A stretch of 64,000 nucleotides of DNA from DSSM01 sp964484125 (GCA_964484125.1 CAZAEK010000003.1:1-64000), one strand, 5' to 3'. Counted from the first letter of the stretch, positions 43,352 through 53,592 are shown. Notes: generated by a model from the letters alone, not told the origin. Made by a program: numbers and translations.

Positions 43352-44334
43352 TTCCTGATAAATTTTAATTCCCATTTGAGAGTTTTTACTTTTCCGCTCG
43401 AAGCTTTTTCGAGACGGTCATTGATCGCCATTCCAATTCCTATATCTTTAACTTTCTTGCAAACAATAAAATTATATCCCTGTTCGTCAAGTTTCCTTAA
43501 ATCAGCAAATAAGTTTATGGCAATATCCTGAAGTGAATCGTAATTATCAAAATCGAGAATTCCTACATTTTTAAGCATCTCAAAATCTTTTGGCTTTTCT
43601 GTGATATATAGAGGCGTTTTAGGGGCATAATGACTTTTTAACATTCCCGGAGAGAATATATCCTGAATGTGTTTTCCTATACGAGTTTTATCTCTTGAGA
43701 GAATAACTTTTTTACGTAAAACTTTTTCTATATCCTTTTTTGTAATAAACCCCGGTCTCAGAATTCTGATTTCGTCATCAATAAAACTAACCACAGTTGA
43801 TTCAATTCCAATTTCACATTGACCACCATCGAGTATATAATTCACCTTGCCTTTTAGTTCTTTTAATACGTCTTCAGATGATGTTGGGGAAATTCTGCCG
43901 AACATATTTGCAGATGGTGCAGCTATTGGCACACCTGATTTTTTCAGGACTTTCTGAAACATCGGGTGTGAAGGAATTCTAATAGCTACGCTGTTTAATC
44001 CGGATGTAACTATATCCGGTATTGTATCTTTTTTCTTTAATATATAAGTAATCGGTCCGGGTGAAAAATGCTCTGCAAGTTTATAAACTTCATTAGGAAT
44101 TTCATCGGCATATTTTTTTATATCCTTTATACTTTTGATGTGCACTATAAGAGGATCAAAAAGAGGTCTTTGTTTGACATCATAAATTTTTACAATAGCA
44201 TTCTCATCAGTTGCGTCTGCGGCAAGACCATAGACTGTTTCAGTAGGAATCCCGATAAGATTTCCTTTAAGTATTTCTTTTACGGCGATATTTATACTTT
44301 TAGTTATTTTAGTCTTTATTCTCTCTTTTGCCAA
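43348..44334 (-). CDS. Threonylcarbamoyl-AMP synthase, Sua5 long form
   Basis: 328 residues: a YrdC domain (about 15-210; GIPTETVYGLAADA, KQRPLFDPLIVHI, GVPIAAPSANMFGRISPTS, GGQCEIGIESTVV) joined to the C-terminal Sua5 domain (about 240-328, with the linker SPGMLKSHYAPKTPLYI that closes over the active site). It makes L-threonylcarbamoyl-AMP from Thr, bicarbonate and ATP for t6A37 of tRNA; MtaB at 15.8 kb then thiomethylates that base. The start is TTG at 44334. Four bases follow the HAD gene stop. Confidence 0.93.
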   Translation of the reverse strand: MAKERIKTKITKSINIAVKEILKGNLIGIPTETVYGLAADATDENAIVKIYDVKQRPLFDPLIVHIKSIKDIKKYADEIPNEVYKLAEHFSPGPITYILKKKDTIPDIVTSGLNSVAIRIPSHPMFQKVLKKSGVPIAAPSANMFGRISPTSSEDVLKELKGKVNYILDGGQCEIGIESTVVSFIDDEIRILRPGFITKKDIEKVLRKKVILSRDKTRIGKHIQDIFSPGMLKSHYAPKTPLYITEKPKDFEMLKNVGILDFDNYDSLQDIAINLFADLRKLDEQGYNFIVCKKVKDIGIGMAINDRLEKASSGKVKTLKWELKFIRK

Positions 44335-44338
44335 CTTT

Positions 44339-45025
44339 TTAAATTAAATTATTTTCTTTTTTAACAATTTCAGTTAATTCAGAAATACAGTTTATTTCAT
44401 AATCTGAGCCGGGATTTTGTGTACCAAATGTATCGCCGTATCTTGCAAATGCAGTTTTCATACCTACTGATTTTGCTCCCACAACATCTCTTTCAGCCCA
44501 ATCACCAATCATCAGACAGTCCTTTGCATCGAGCCCAAGTCTTTCAAGAGCGAGATTAAAAGGTTTTGGCGATGGTTTTTTTTCTCCTGAGTCATCAAAA
44601 GTAATTACAACATCAAAGAAATACTGCAATTTTTCATAAGAAAGCCGCAACCATGCCTCCTTTGCAGGTGCATCAGATACAACAGCAAGTTTCATACCGA
44701 GTTTAAGGAGTTCAATCAAAGTTGGAAATACTTTAGGATACGGTCTTAGAGCAGCTTCGCGTTCCTTTCTGTATGCGAAAATTGCTGCTGACATCATCCT
44801 GTAATCTATTTTTCCATATAGGTCAAGTAAAAACCTGTCGAAAACCCTCTGATACTCAATACCCTCAAGATCATAAATATTTTTTATTCTTTGCTTCGCA
44901 TCGTCTTTACTGATAAGTAAACCTGCATCAATCATTGCATCTACGGCGGCATCAACTGCTCTTGATTTAAAATCCATAAAATCCACAAGAGTATTATCAA
45001 GGTCAAATATAATTGCTTTTATCAT
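44339..45025 (-). CDS. HAD-superfamily hydrolase
   Basis: 228 residues, HAD with a helical cap. The acids of motif I are in AIIFDLDNTLVDFMDFK, motif II Ser in AVVSDAPAKEAW, motif III Lys in DSGEKKPSPKPF, and motif IV in MIGDWAERDVVGAKSVGMKTA. It resembles phosphoglycolate phosphatase and the TIGR02253-like group; the physiological phosphate ester is unknown. It starts at an ATG and heads the minus-strand run into sua5. Confidence 0.88.
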   Translation of the reverse strand: MIKAIIFDLDNTLVDFMDFKSRAVDAAVDAMIDAGLLISKDDAKQRIKNIYDLEGIEYQRVFDRFLLDLYGKIDYRMMSAAIFAYRKEREAALRPYPKVFPTLIELLKLGMKLAVVSDAPAKEAWLRLSYEKLQYFFDVVITFDDSGEKKPSPKPFNLALERLGLDAKDCLMIGDWAERDVVGAKSVGMKTAFARYGDTFGTQNPGSDYEINCISELTEIVKKENNLI

Positions 45026-45097
45026 TAATATGCTATTTGCTGAGTATTTATGTAAAAATAAAAAACATTTACCGTAATTGATATTAAAAAAATATTA

Positions 45098-46393
45098 TTA
45101 TAGCTGAGAATTAAAAATCTTCAGAAAATCGCTTACAACATAAAAAGAACCTGTAACGAGAATAAGATCCCCCGGCTTTGCTTTTCTAAAGACTGCAGTT
45201 TTCGCAGCACTGACATTTTCTGTAATAAATGCTCTTTCAAGATGTTTAGCTTTAGAAAATAATACTTCCGGTTCTTCAGCCCTCTTATTATCCGGTTTGG
45301 TAAAGAAAATAATTCCGTCAAGCTTTTCAATCTGATGAATACATTTATACTGCTCCTTCTCCTTCATCATTCCGAAAATTATAAACAAATTATCATATAC
45401 AAACTGGCTGAGATTTGATTCAAGATTTGAAATCCCTTCTGCATTATGAGAGACATCAATAACAACTGTCGGATAATTATGAATAACATCAAATCTACCA
45501 AAGAAACCAGAGTTCTTCTTAATATTTAATAATCCTTTTCTTACATCATCTTCTTTGAAATTGACTTTGCCGGATTCAGTTAATTTATCCAATGCGGAAA
45601 ATGCAGTGGCAATATTTAAAAACTGAAAATTTCCGTTCAAAGGTAATTCAAGATTTTTATATCTCAGATTCTTTGTATCAATACTGAAAGCTATTCCGTT
45701 TTTTATTACCCTGCGGTTATGAAATTTTGCATATTTATCTGAATTAATAAGCTCTGCATCGGAAATATTTGCCTGCGTTTTAAGAACTTTCATAGCTTCT
45801 TCAGGTATTTTTCCTGTAATTACAGGGACATTTTCTGCGATAATACCGCCTTTTTCATAAGCAATTTTTTCTATTGTATCTCCGAGGTATTCTGTATGGT
45901 CTATTGATATACTTGTGATAATACTTATTTCAGGTTTGATTATATTAGTGGAATCAAGTCTTCCGCCAAGTCCGGCTTCGATAAAAGCAAATTCAACTTT
46001 ATTATCTGCGAAATATTTGAATGCCATTGCAGTTGTTACTTCAAAGAAACTTGGAGAGATTTTTTCAATCTGCGTTATAAGTGAATTTGTGAAATCAATT
46101 ATGTACTGCTCGTCAATTTTTTTACCGTTTATTAAAATTCTTTCCCTGAAATCAATTATGTGAGGCGAGGTATAAAGCCCGGATTTATAGCCACCCTCGA
46201 CAAATATTGAATTCAGAACCGAAGCAACTGTACCTTTACCATTAGTCCCTGCGATATGAACGGATTTGAATTTTTTCTGCGGATTACCGAGATGTTTGCA
46301 TAGCGATTTGATATTCTTCAGGTCATATTTAATACCTACTCTTTCAAGAGAAAATAAATAGTCAATACAGGAATTATAATCAGAAAAGTGCAT
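45098..46393 (-). CDS. folC: Folylpolyglutamate/dihydrofolate synthase
   Basis: 431 residues. An ATP-dependent Mur-ligase-fold enzyme that adds glutamate to dihydropteroate or folates. It shows the P-loop HIAGTNGKGTVASVL, YTSPHIIDFRERI, EAGLGGRLDSTNI, ISIDHTEYLGDTIEKIAYEK (in parts), and VIDVSHNAEGI. ATG start at 46393, only 20 bases from the divergent uvrA gene, so each promoter must lie at least partly within the other gene's 5' end. Confidence 0.93.
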   Translation of the reverse strand: MHFSDYNSCIDYLFSLERVGIKYDLKNIKSLCKHLGNPQKKFKSVHIAGTNGKGTVASVLNSIFVEGGYKSGLYTSPHIIDFRERILINGKKIDEQYIIDFTNSLITQIEKISPSFFEVTTAMAFKYFADNKVEFAFIEAGLGGRLDSTNIIKPEISIITSISIDHTEYLGDTIEKIAYEKGGIIAENVPVITGKIPEEAMKVLKTQANISDAELINSDKYAKFHNRRVIKNGIAFSIDTKNLRYKNLELPLNGNFQFLNIATAFSALDKLTESGKVNFKEDDVRKGLLNIKKNSGFFGRFDVIHNYPTVVIDVSHNAEGISNLESNLSQFVYDNLFIIFGMMKEKEQYKCIHQIEKLDGIIFFTKPDNKRAEEPEVLFSKAKHLERAFITENVSAAKTAVFRKAKPGDLILVTGSFYVVSDFLKIFNSQL

Positions 46394-46413
46394 AAAAAAG
46401 AAAAATTTATGAA

Positions 46414-49311
46414 TTGAATAAGCAATTTAATAATTTTAACTTCAAGATTAAACGATTTAAAGCTATTTCATATTTAGATAAAATAACTGTAAAAGGAGCC
46501 AGGGTTCATAATTTAAAGAACCTTGACTTAGAAATTCCAAGAGATAAACTCGTAGTTTTCACCGGACTTTCCGGCTCAGGTAAATCGTCTTTGGCATTTG
46601 ATACAATATATGCTGAAGGTCAGAGGCGTTTTATGGAAACCCTTTCTGCTTATGCGAGGCAGTTCATCGGCGATATGGAAAAGCCGGATGTTGATAAAAT
46701 TGATGGTTTATCTCCTGCAATTTCAATTGAGCAGAAAACAATATCACACAACCCTCGCTCAACAGTTGGAACACTGACTGAAATTTATGATTTCCTCAGA
46801 CTTCTATATGCGAGGTGCGGAGTTCAATATTCACCGGATACAGGAAAACCTGTAACAAGACAAACTCTTGAGCAGATTTTCAGGAATGTGATGAAGCTGA
46901 AAACAGGTACCAAGCTGATTATACTTGCCCCGCTTGTAAAAGGAAGAAAAGGTATTTATAAAGAACTTTTTGATGAAATTGCCGCAGATGGTTTTACAAA
47001 AGTAAGGGTTGATGGTGAAATACTTGACATTGCAGAAGGAATTAGTCTCAGCAGGTATAAGACACACGATATCGAAGTAATTATTGACAGGGTAACTATA
47101 AATAAGAATTCTTCTGCGAGAATAAAGGATTCACTTGAAATAGCATTGAGATACGGAGATGGTATTGTAATAATAAACGACGGAACTGAAGATAAATTAT
47201 TCAGCGAAAAACTCTCAGACCCTGAGACAGGAAGAAGTTTTTCGGAATTAAATCCAAATACATTTTCATTCAATTCGCCTTATGGGAGGTGTCCTGTATG
47301 TTCAGGGCTTGGAACAAGGAAAGACGTTGACCCTGAAAAAATTTTCCCTGATAAAAATTTATCTTTTGAAGAAGGCGGAATAGCAGTAACAGGGAAGCCA
47401 AAGAAAACTTGGATGTCAATTGTTTTAAAAGCAGTTTTAAATGATTTCAACGTTTCAGCAGATACTCCTGTAAAAGAATATCCAACGGAACTTATTGACG
47501 CATTATTATACGGAATACATGGCAGAAAAATCAAGGTTGAAATTGAAATTAATTCGAGGAAATATTCATATAATGTTAAATTCGACGGTTTGATAAGGCA
47601 TATAGATAAGACATATACTAATTCAACTGCTAAACGGAGCAGGGAATTTATGGAATCTTTTATAACCCTTCGGGAATGCAATCAATGCAAAGGCGGAAGA
47701 TTAAAGGAAGATGCATTATGGGTAAAAATTGATGGTAAAAGTATAAACGAAGTTACTGCGATGCCAATAAATATATGTTACGATTTTATTAAAAATCTAT
47801 CGCTTGGCGAAAGGCAGATGATAATCGCTGAAAAAATAATAAAAGAAATTCTTACCAGACTAGGTTTTCTGTTAAACGTCGGCCTCGAATATCTGACACT
47901 CGACAGGGCAGCACATACTTTATCCGGCGGAGAAGCCCAGCGTATCAGACTTGCAACGCAAATCGGTTCACAGCTTACAGGTGTTTTGTATATACTTGAT
48001 GAACCATCAATCGGCTTGCATCAGCGGGATAATATAAAGCTGATAAACTCACTGAAAAAACTCAGGGATATAGGAAATTCAGTGATTGTTGTGGAGCATG
48101 ATAAGGAAATGATTGAATCATCAGATTTTGTAGTTGATCTGGGACCGGGTGCCGGAGAACATGGCGGAGAAATAGTTGCTACCGGTCATCCCCAAAAGTT
48201 ATACGGCAATTCTTTAACAGCAGAATATATCAAAGGCAACAGAAATATATCTTATCGCAAAGAGAGAAGAAAAGGAAACGGAAAGGAAATAATCCTGACG
48301 GGAGCGAGAGGAAATAATCTTAAAAATGTAACTTTAAAACTGCCACTCGGAAAGTTCGTTTGTATTACAGGAGTAAGCGGCTCAGGAAAATCGTCGTTAA
48401 TAAACGATACATTGTATAAAATACTGATGAATGAAATTTATGGCTCGAATGAACAGCCATTGCCTTATGATTCGATTAAAGGAATATCTGAACAGAAAAA
48501 AAACCGCAAAGAAAAAATAATAGATAAAGTAATCGAAATAGATCAGGAACCAATTGGCAGAACTCCGAGAAGTAATCCTGCAACATATACAGGACTGTTC
48601 AGTCATATAAGAGAAATATTTGCATCTCTGCCGGATTCAAAAATTAAAGGGTATAAAGTCGGAAGGTTTTCGTTTAACGTAAAAAGCGGCAGATGTGAAG
48701 CATGTGAAGGAGACGGATTAAAAAAAATAGAAATGAATTTTCTCCCTGATGTTTATGTAACTTGTGATGTATGCAAGGGAAGGAGATATAACAATGAAAC
48801 TCTGAAAATTTTGTATAAAGGTAAATCCATAGCTGATGTCCTTGATATGACGGTTGAAGAAGCTGTAGATTTTTTTAAAGTTTTCCCCTCACTGCACAGG
48901 AAACTCAAAACCCTTTATGATGTTGGTCTCGGATATATACGGCTCGGGCAGCAGGCAACAACTTTATCAGGTGGCGAAGCACAACGTGTTAAACTTGCGA
49001 CCGAACTTGCGAAAGTACAGACCGGCAGGACAATATATTTACTCGATGAACCAACAAACGGATTGCATTTTGAAGATATTAATATGCTTCTCAATGTGTT
49101 AAATAAACTTGCAGATAAGGGTAACACCGTTGTTGTAATAGAGCATAATCTCGATATAATAAAAAATGCAGACTGGATAATAGATCTCGGACCTGAGGGC
49201 GGAGAAGAAGGCGGATATATAATTGCAGAGGGAACTCCTGAAGAAATTGCAGAAAAATATCAGGAAATTTCATATACTGCAAAATACCTAAAAAAAGAGC
49301 TGATAAATTAG
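46414..49311 (+). CDS. uvrA: Excinuclease ABC subunit A, copy 1
   Basis: 965 residues with two ABC ATPase halves. It finds bulky DNA lesions and loads UvrB. Half 1: Walker A GLSGSGKSSLAFDTIY, zinc module CPVCSGLGTR with CNQCKGGRLKED, signature LSGGEAQRIRLA, Walker B LYILDEPSIGLHQRD. Half 2: Walker A GVSGSGKSSLINDTL, zinc module CEACEGDGLKKIEMNFL with CDVCKGRRYN, signature LSGGEAQRVKLA, Walker B IYLLDEPTNGLHFEDI. The start is a TTG at 46414, giving an N-terminal extension of about 22 residues before the usual DKITVKGARVHNLKNL; no ATG is available. Its stop overlaps the convergent DUF6132 stop by three bases. Confidence 0.94.
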   Translation: MNKQFNNFNFKIKRFKAISYLDKITVKGARVHNLKNLDLEIPRDKLVVFTGLSGSGKSSLAFDTIYAEGQRRFMETLSAYARQFIGDMEKPDVDKIDGLSPAISIEQKTISHNPRSTVGTLTEIYDFLRLLYARCGVQYSPDTGKPVTRQTLEQIFRNVMKLKTGTKLIILAPLVKGRKGIYKELFDEIAADGFTKVRVDGEILDIAEGISLSRYKTHDIEVIIDRVTINKNSSARIKDSLEIALRYGDGIVIINDGTEDKLFSEKLSDPETGRSFSELNPNTFSFNSPYGRCPVCSGLGTRKDVDPEKIFPDKNLSFEEGGIAVTGKPKKTWMSIVLKAVLNDFNVSADTPVKEYPTELIDALLYGIHGRKIKVEIEINSRKYSYNVKFDGLIRHIDKTYTNSTAKRSREFMESFITLRECNQCKGGRLKEDALWVKIDGKSINEVTAMPINICYDFIKNLSLGERQMIIAEKIIKEILTRLGFLLNVGLEYLTLDRAAHTLSGGEAQRIRLATQIGSQLTGVLYILDEPSIGLHQRDNIKLINSLKKLRDIGNSVIVVEHDKEMIESSDFVVDLGPGAGEHGGEIVATGHPQKLYGNSLTAEYIKGNRNISYRKERRKGNGKEIILTGARGNNLKNVTLKLPLGKFVCITGVSGSGKSSLINDTLYKILMNEIYGSNEQPLPYDSIKGISEQKKNRKEKIIDKVIEIDQEPIGRTPRSNPATYTGLFSHIREIFASLPDSKIKGYKVGRFSFNVKSGRCEACEGDGLKKIEMNFLPDVYVTCDVCKGRRYNNETLKILYKGKSIADVLDMTVEEAVDFFKVFPSLHRKLKTLYDVGLGYIRLGQQATTLSGGEAQRVKLATELAKVQTGRTIYLLDEPTNGLHFEDINMLLNVLNKLADKGNTVVVIEHNLDIIKNADWIIDLGPEGGEEGGYIIAEGTPEEIAEKYQEISYTAKYLKKELIN

Positions 49312-49538
49312 ACTTCGTTTTTTTTATCTTTCGAAGGTTTCTTTATTATAAAATCAGTTATAATACTGCCGAGTAGAAAACCAAATACTGAACCATACAT
49401 TGTCATAAGCATTGGATTTGATTTAATAGGGCATGTGCCATCAAGACAACCGATAAATTTCCAGTAAAGAAAACCACCGATACCGCCTGCGAAAAGCAGT
49501 ATTAAAGATAGTAAATATTTTTTAAGAAAAGTTTTCAT
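49308..49538 (-). CDS. Small DUF6132 membrane protein
   Basis: 76 residues. Two hydrophobic helices flank a short loop GCLDGTCPIKSNPMLMTMYG with two Cys; the paired Cys loop and the YGSVFGFLLG segment are typical of DUF6132, a small Bacteroidota family of unknown role sometimes next to thiol/sulfur-transfer genes. ATG is one base after the uvrA copy 2 stop (TAAAATG), so the two are co-transcribed. Its end overlaps the convergent uvrA copy 1. Confidence 0.82.
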   Translation of the reverse strand: MKTFLKKYLLSLILLFAGGIGGFLYWKFIGCLDGTCPIKSNPMLMTMYGSVFGFLLGSIITDFIIKKPSKDKKNEV

Positions 49539-49539
49539 T

Positions 49540-52383
49540 TTATAATTCGAGATATTTTCCTGTTATTGAAGCAGGATTAAGTTTAATTTCTTCCGGAGTG
49601 CCTTCTGCTACAATATTACCGCCGGCATCTCCGCTTCCGGGACCAAGATCTATAATGTAATCAGCACATTTTATTACTTCGGGGTTATGCTCAATTACAA
49701 GAACGGAATTTCCTTTATTTATTAACTCATTAAAACACTTAATAAGTTTCGCAATATCGTGATAATGCAGTCCGGTTGTTGGCTCATCAAAAATAAAAAG
49801 AGTTTTCACATTTGTTTCCTGAAATGCGAGATGATATGCGAGTTTAACACGTTGTGCTTCGCCGCCTGATAGTGTTGTTCCTGACTGTCCGAGTTTAATA
49901 TAACCAAGACCGACAAAATCAAGGTACTGAAGTTTCTTTACAATTTTAGGAAAAGCACTGAAGAAATCAAGTGCCTGAGATACAGTCATATCGAGTACGT
50001 CGCTGATATTTTTATGTGAGCCATCACTACCTTTAATTTTTACTTCAAGGGTATCTGAGTTATACCTTTTACCGCCACAAAGTTCACATTCAAGAAATAT
50101 ATCAGCCATAAACTGCATTTCGATTTTTACGAATCCTGTACCTTCGCATGCATCACATCTACCTCCCGGAACATTGAAAGAAAAATTTCCTGATGTAAAA
50201 CCCTTCTTCTTTGCAAGAACAGTATGCGAAAACGCTTCTCTTATTTCATCAAAAGCTTTTATGTATGTAACAGGATTACTTCTTGAAGATTTACCTATGG
50301 CGTTCTGGTCAACCATTTCAACTGCATCAATATTTTCAACGCCTGTTATATTTTCAAAATCTCCGATATCAATTCCGTGCGGTCCCTCGAGAATTTTTTT
50401 GACCGCCGGATAAATAACTGATTCAACGAGTGTTGATTTTCCTGAACCACTGACACCTGTTATGCATACAAATGAATTTAAAGGTATTTTTACATCAATG
50501 TTCTTTAAGTTGTTTTCAGTTATTCCTGTAATTTTAATTACGGCAGAATTTTTTGTTAATGTTTTTCTCTTTTTGGGAACAGGTATAAGTTCTTTACGGC
50601 TGAGGTATTTTCCTGTGAGAGATTTACTGCTTTTTATTATTTCATTATAGGTTCCTTTAAAAACTACTTCTCCGCCAAGTGAACCTGCATAAGGTCCCAT
50701 ATCAATTATAAGATCAGCTTCTTTCATCATATCTTTATCGTGTTCAACTACGAGGACGCTGTTACCTAAATCCCTGAGCGACTTCATTATTCTGATTAGT
50801 TTTGCATTATCTGCCGGATGAAGTCCGATAGTTGGTTCATCGAGAACATAAATTGAACCAACAAGTGAAGAGCCAAGGGAAGTAGAAAGATTAATCCGCT
50901 GTGCCTCGCCTCCTGAAAGTGTGAATGAAAGTCTGTCAAGAGTGAGATATGAAAGTCCGACTTCGTTGAGATAATTAAGTCTTGAAATAATTTCCTCAAG
51001 AATCCTTGAAGCTACTTTCTTTTCAAAATCCTTTAATTTTATATTTCTAAAAAAATCAAGTGCTTCATCAATTTTCATCCTCACAATTTCAAAAATATTC
51101 TTTCCTGCTATTTTGACGTAAAGGGCTTCCTTGCGAAGTCTTGAACCACCACATTCACTGCACGTAGTATAAGACCTGTATTTATTCAATAATACTCTGT
51201 AATGCAGTTTATAGGCGGCTTCACGCTCAACCATTTTGAAAAATCCCTTTATGCCGATAAATTTTCCAATTCCATTAAACACATAATCTTTTTCTTTATC
51301 TGTCAGTAAATAAAATGGTTTAAATAAATCAATTTTATTCGGCCTTGATTCACCTGCGAGATCTTTCAGAAATTTTGAATGTTTTGGAGTTGTGAAAGGA
51401 AGTATTGCTCCGTCATATATGGATTTCCTCTTGTCAGGGATTACGAGATCCATATCTATATCCATTGTCTTGCTGAACCCCTGACATTTCTTGCATGCAC
51501 CGTATGGATTATTAAATGAAAATAGTCTTGGTTCCGGCTCATCAAATTTTATTCCGTCTCTTTCTAAATACGAGTTGTAGTGAAAATCTTCATAACCTGA
51601 TTCATCTTTAAATATTCTGACAGTCAGGTATCCGTTTCCTTCTTTAAAAGCCATTTCAAGTGCGTCATTTAATCTCGATATACTTTCTGAATCTTCCGGA
51701 TCAAAAATTAACCTGTCAATTATGAAATTAATTTCATAAGCATCTTTTATCTTATTGAGTTTTAGTTTTGCTAAAATATCATTATCATCGTAATCATTCA
51801 AATCTGAAATTTCCTTGCCTGTTAAAAGTTTATAGAACCCTTTTTGTCTCAGTGAGTTTATAAAAGATTTTACTTCCTTCTCAGAAAAATATTTTTCAGT
51901 GCAATATACAATAAGCTTTTTAGCATTCAAATCTTTAATTTCCGAAATTATTGACTCAGGTGAATCTTTAAAAACCGGTAAGTTGCTTACAGGAGAATAA
52001 ATAGTTCCTATCCTGCCAAAAAGCAGTCGTAAATAATCATAAATTTCTGTTGAAGTTCCAACTGTTGAGCGTGAATTTCGTGTCCCTGTTCTTTGTTCAA
52101 TTGCCATAGAGGGAGCAAGACCTTCGATAATTTCAACATCAGGTTTGTTCATTTTTTCCAGAAACTGCCTTGCATAAGAAGAAAGACTTTCTACATAGCG
52201 TCTTTGCCCTTCAGCATAAATCGTATCAAATACGACAGATGTTTTCCCGGAACCGCTTACTCCCGTAAATACTACGAATTTATATTTTGGGATATCAAGG
52301 TCAATGTTTTTTAAATTATTTACTTTTGCACCTCTGATTATTATGAACTCCCTTGCATCATGGAGTGTATTTTTTTTGTGCAT
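49540..52383 (-). CDS. Excinuclease ABC subunit A, copy 2
   Basis: 947 residues, also a complete UvrA: Walker A GVSGSGKTSVVFDTIY and GVSGSGKSTLVESVIY; signatures LSGGEAQRINLS and LSGGEAQRVKLA; Walker B IYVLDEPTIGLHPAD and LFIFDEPTTGLHYHD; zinc modules CKKCQGFSKT with CSECGGSRLRKE, and CDACEGTGFVKIE with CELCGGKRYN. The region between Walker A and the first zinc module, where UvrB binds, is not shortened, so this is not the short class-II type. It diverges from copy 1 in the middle of each half. Two UvrA paralogues are usual in Bacteroidota relatives; whether they divide labour is unknown. ATG start. Confidence 0.92.
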   Translation of the reverse strand: MHKKNTLHDAREFIIIRGAKVNNLKNIDLDIPKYKFVVFTGVSGSGKTSVVFDTIYAEGQRRYVESLSSYARQFLEKMNKPDVEIIEGLAPSMAIEQRTGTRNSRSTVGTSTEIYDYLRLLFGRIGTIYSPVSNLPVFKDSPESIISEIKDLNAKKLIVYCTEKYFSEKEVKSFINSLRQKGFYKLLTGKEISDLNDYDDNDILAKLKLNKIKDAYEINFIIDRLIFDPEDSESISRLNDALEMAFKEGNGYLTVRIFKDESGYEDFHYNSYLERDGIKFDEPEPRLFSFNNPYGACKKCQGFSKTMDIDMDLVIPDKRKSIYDGAILPFTTPKHSKFLKDLAGESRPNKIDLFKPFYLLTDKEKDYVFNGIGKFIGIKGFFKMVEREAAYKLHYRVLLNKYRSYTTCSECGGSRLRKEALYVKIAGKNIFEIVRMKIDEALDFFRNIKLKDFEKKVASRILEEIISRLNYLNEVGLSYLTLDRLSFTLSGGEAQRINLSTSLGSSLVGSIYVLDEPTIGLHPADNAKLIRIMKSLRDLGNSVLVVEHDKDMMKEADLIIDMGPYAGSLGGEVVFKGTYNEIIKSSKSLTGKYLSRKELIPVPKKRKTLTKNSAVIKITGITENNLKNIDVKIPLNSFVCITGVSGSGKSTLVESVIYPAVKKILEGPHGIDIGDFENITGVENIDAVEMVDQNAIGKSSRSNPVTYIKAFDEIREAFSHTVLAKKKGFTSGNFSFNVPGGRCDACEGTGFVKIEMQFMADIFLECELCGGKRYNSDTLEVKIKGSDGSHKNISDVLDMTVSQALDFFSAFPKIVKKLQYLDFVGLGYIKLGQSGTTLSGGEAQRVKLAYHLAFQETNVKTLFIFDEPTTGLHYHDIAKLIKCFNELINKGNSVLVIEHNPEVIKCADYIIDLGPGSGDAGGNIVAEGTPEEIKLNPASITGKYLEL

Positions 52384-52419
52384 TAAAATCTGTTTTTATA
52401 TTAATCTCGAACGTAAAAT

Positions 52420-53493
52420 TTATTTAATTAATATCATTCGTTTTACATCCGTAAAATTACCTGAAGATAATTTATAAAAATAAATTCCGCTTGTAAGATT
52501 AGCTGCATTAAAATTAACCTCATAAGCGCCCGCTTGCAAATATTGATTTACTAAAATTCCGACTTCTTTCCCAAGCAAATCAAAGACAGTGATTTTAGTA
52601 TTACCTGCATTTGAAATTTTAAATCTTATATTCGTTACAGGATTAAACGGATTCGGATAATTCTGTTCCAGTTCGTAATGCTGAGGGATTTCAGAAGAAA
52701 CCGGTTTAATAGATGTGGGAACAGCAAGTTCAGTTAAAGTTCCGGGAATTTTTAATGTGTATGGTATGCTGAATGCGGCAAGAGAAAAAGTTGAACTCGG
52801 AATATGCTCTTTGACAAGCCAGATTCCGCTTGCAAACCAGGCAGTATCAGGCCTTGCATATAATGTCAGGTTAATGAATGGAAAAGGTCTGTAAATTACT
52901 CTGAAGGTTGAAACAAATTTCTTTGAAAGGTAATTACCATAAACTGTATTGACAGTCTGATCATTCAGTCTTATTGCTTTAAGAGATAAAGTGAGCGGGA
53001 CAGTCATTCCCAGGGTGTCTATATAGATTGATGTATCCCTGCTGAAAATAGTATATTCACTGCCAACGTTTTGAGCAAATCTAAAAGTACTGTACCAGTT
53101 CTCGAAACTTTTAATCCAGTTAACAAAGCCCGAATCCTGAAGAAAAAGCATTGTATCCGGAAGCATACTCAAATTCAGATAAGTCCATGCATCAGTTCCT
53201 GTGAAATTAATATAATTTGTATCTGTATATGGAGCATTCTGATTAAAGTTTACAAGGTTGCTCTTCGATAATAAAAAATTGGCAAGTCTCCCTTTGTAAT
53301 TCTGAACAGTTGCAAAACTATCAATTCTGTATGTAATAAGATTGTTTATCGGATTATTATTCGAATCAAGAGGAGTATTTTTAAAATACCATTTATAGCC
53401 GGTGGAAGCAGGAAAGTATGTACTTGCATTTTGAGAATAAATTGCCGTTGCGAACAGCGATAAAGCAAAAAATAAAAAGAATATTTTTTTCAT
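52420..53493 (-). CDS. Secreted protein of unknown function with type IX sorting domain
   Basis: 357 residues: signal peptide (1-20, ending AIYSQ), a body of about 250 residues with no recognisable enzyme motif (NASTYFPASTGYKWYFKNTPLD at the start), and a T9SS sorting domain from about 277 (YELEQNYPNPFNPVT ... FDLLGKEVGILVNQYLQAG ... SGIYFYKLSSGNF ... KRMILIK). The opening ASTYFP..GYKWYFKN is common in Ignavibacteria T9SS cargo. It should be exported and attached to, or released from, the cell surface. It lies between uvrA copy 2 and recG; ATG start. Confidence 0.85.
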   Translation of the reverse strand: MKKIFFLFFALSLFATAIYSQNASTYFPASTGYKWYFKNTPLDSNNNPINNLITYRIDSFATVQNYKGRLANFLLSKSNLVNFNQNAPYTDTNYINFTGTDAWTYLNLSMLPDTMLFLQDSGFVNWIKSFENWYSTFRFAQNVGSEYTIFSRDTSIYIDTLGMTVPLTLSLKAIRLNDQTVNTVYGNYLSKKFVSTFRVIYRPFPFINLTLYARPDTAWFASGIWLVKEHIPSSTFSLAAFSIPYTLKIPGTLTELAVPTSIKPVSSEIPQHYELEQNYPNPFNPVTNIRFKISNAGNTKITVFDLLGKEVGILVNQYLQAGAYEVNFNAANLTSGIYFYKLSSGNFTDVKRMILIK

Positions 53494-53592
53494 TTTTTTA
53501 AAATTTTTATTATCTGAAATTATACATTTTAAAGATTAAATTAAAGAAATAAATAACTTATTTACTCTCAGGAAGGAAATACTGAATAAAAT

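Noticed and set aside
42458..43375. Longer speB start at 43375
   Set aside because: It would overlap sua5 by 28 bases; the ATG at 43351 gives the common ATGA overlap and a normal N-terminus.
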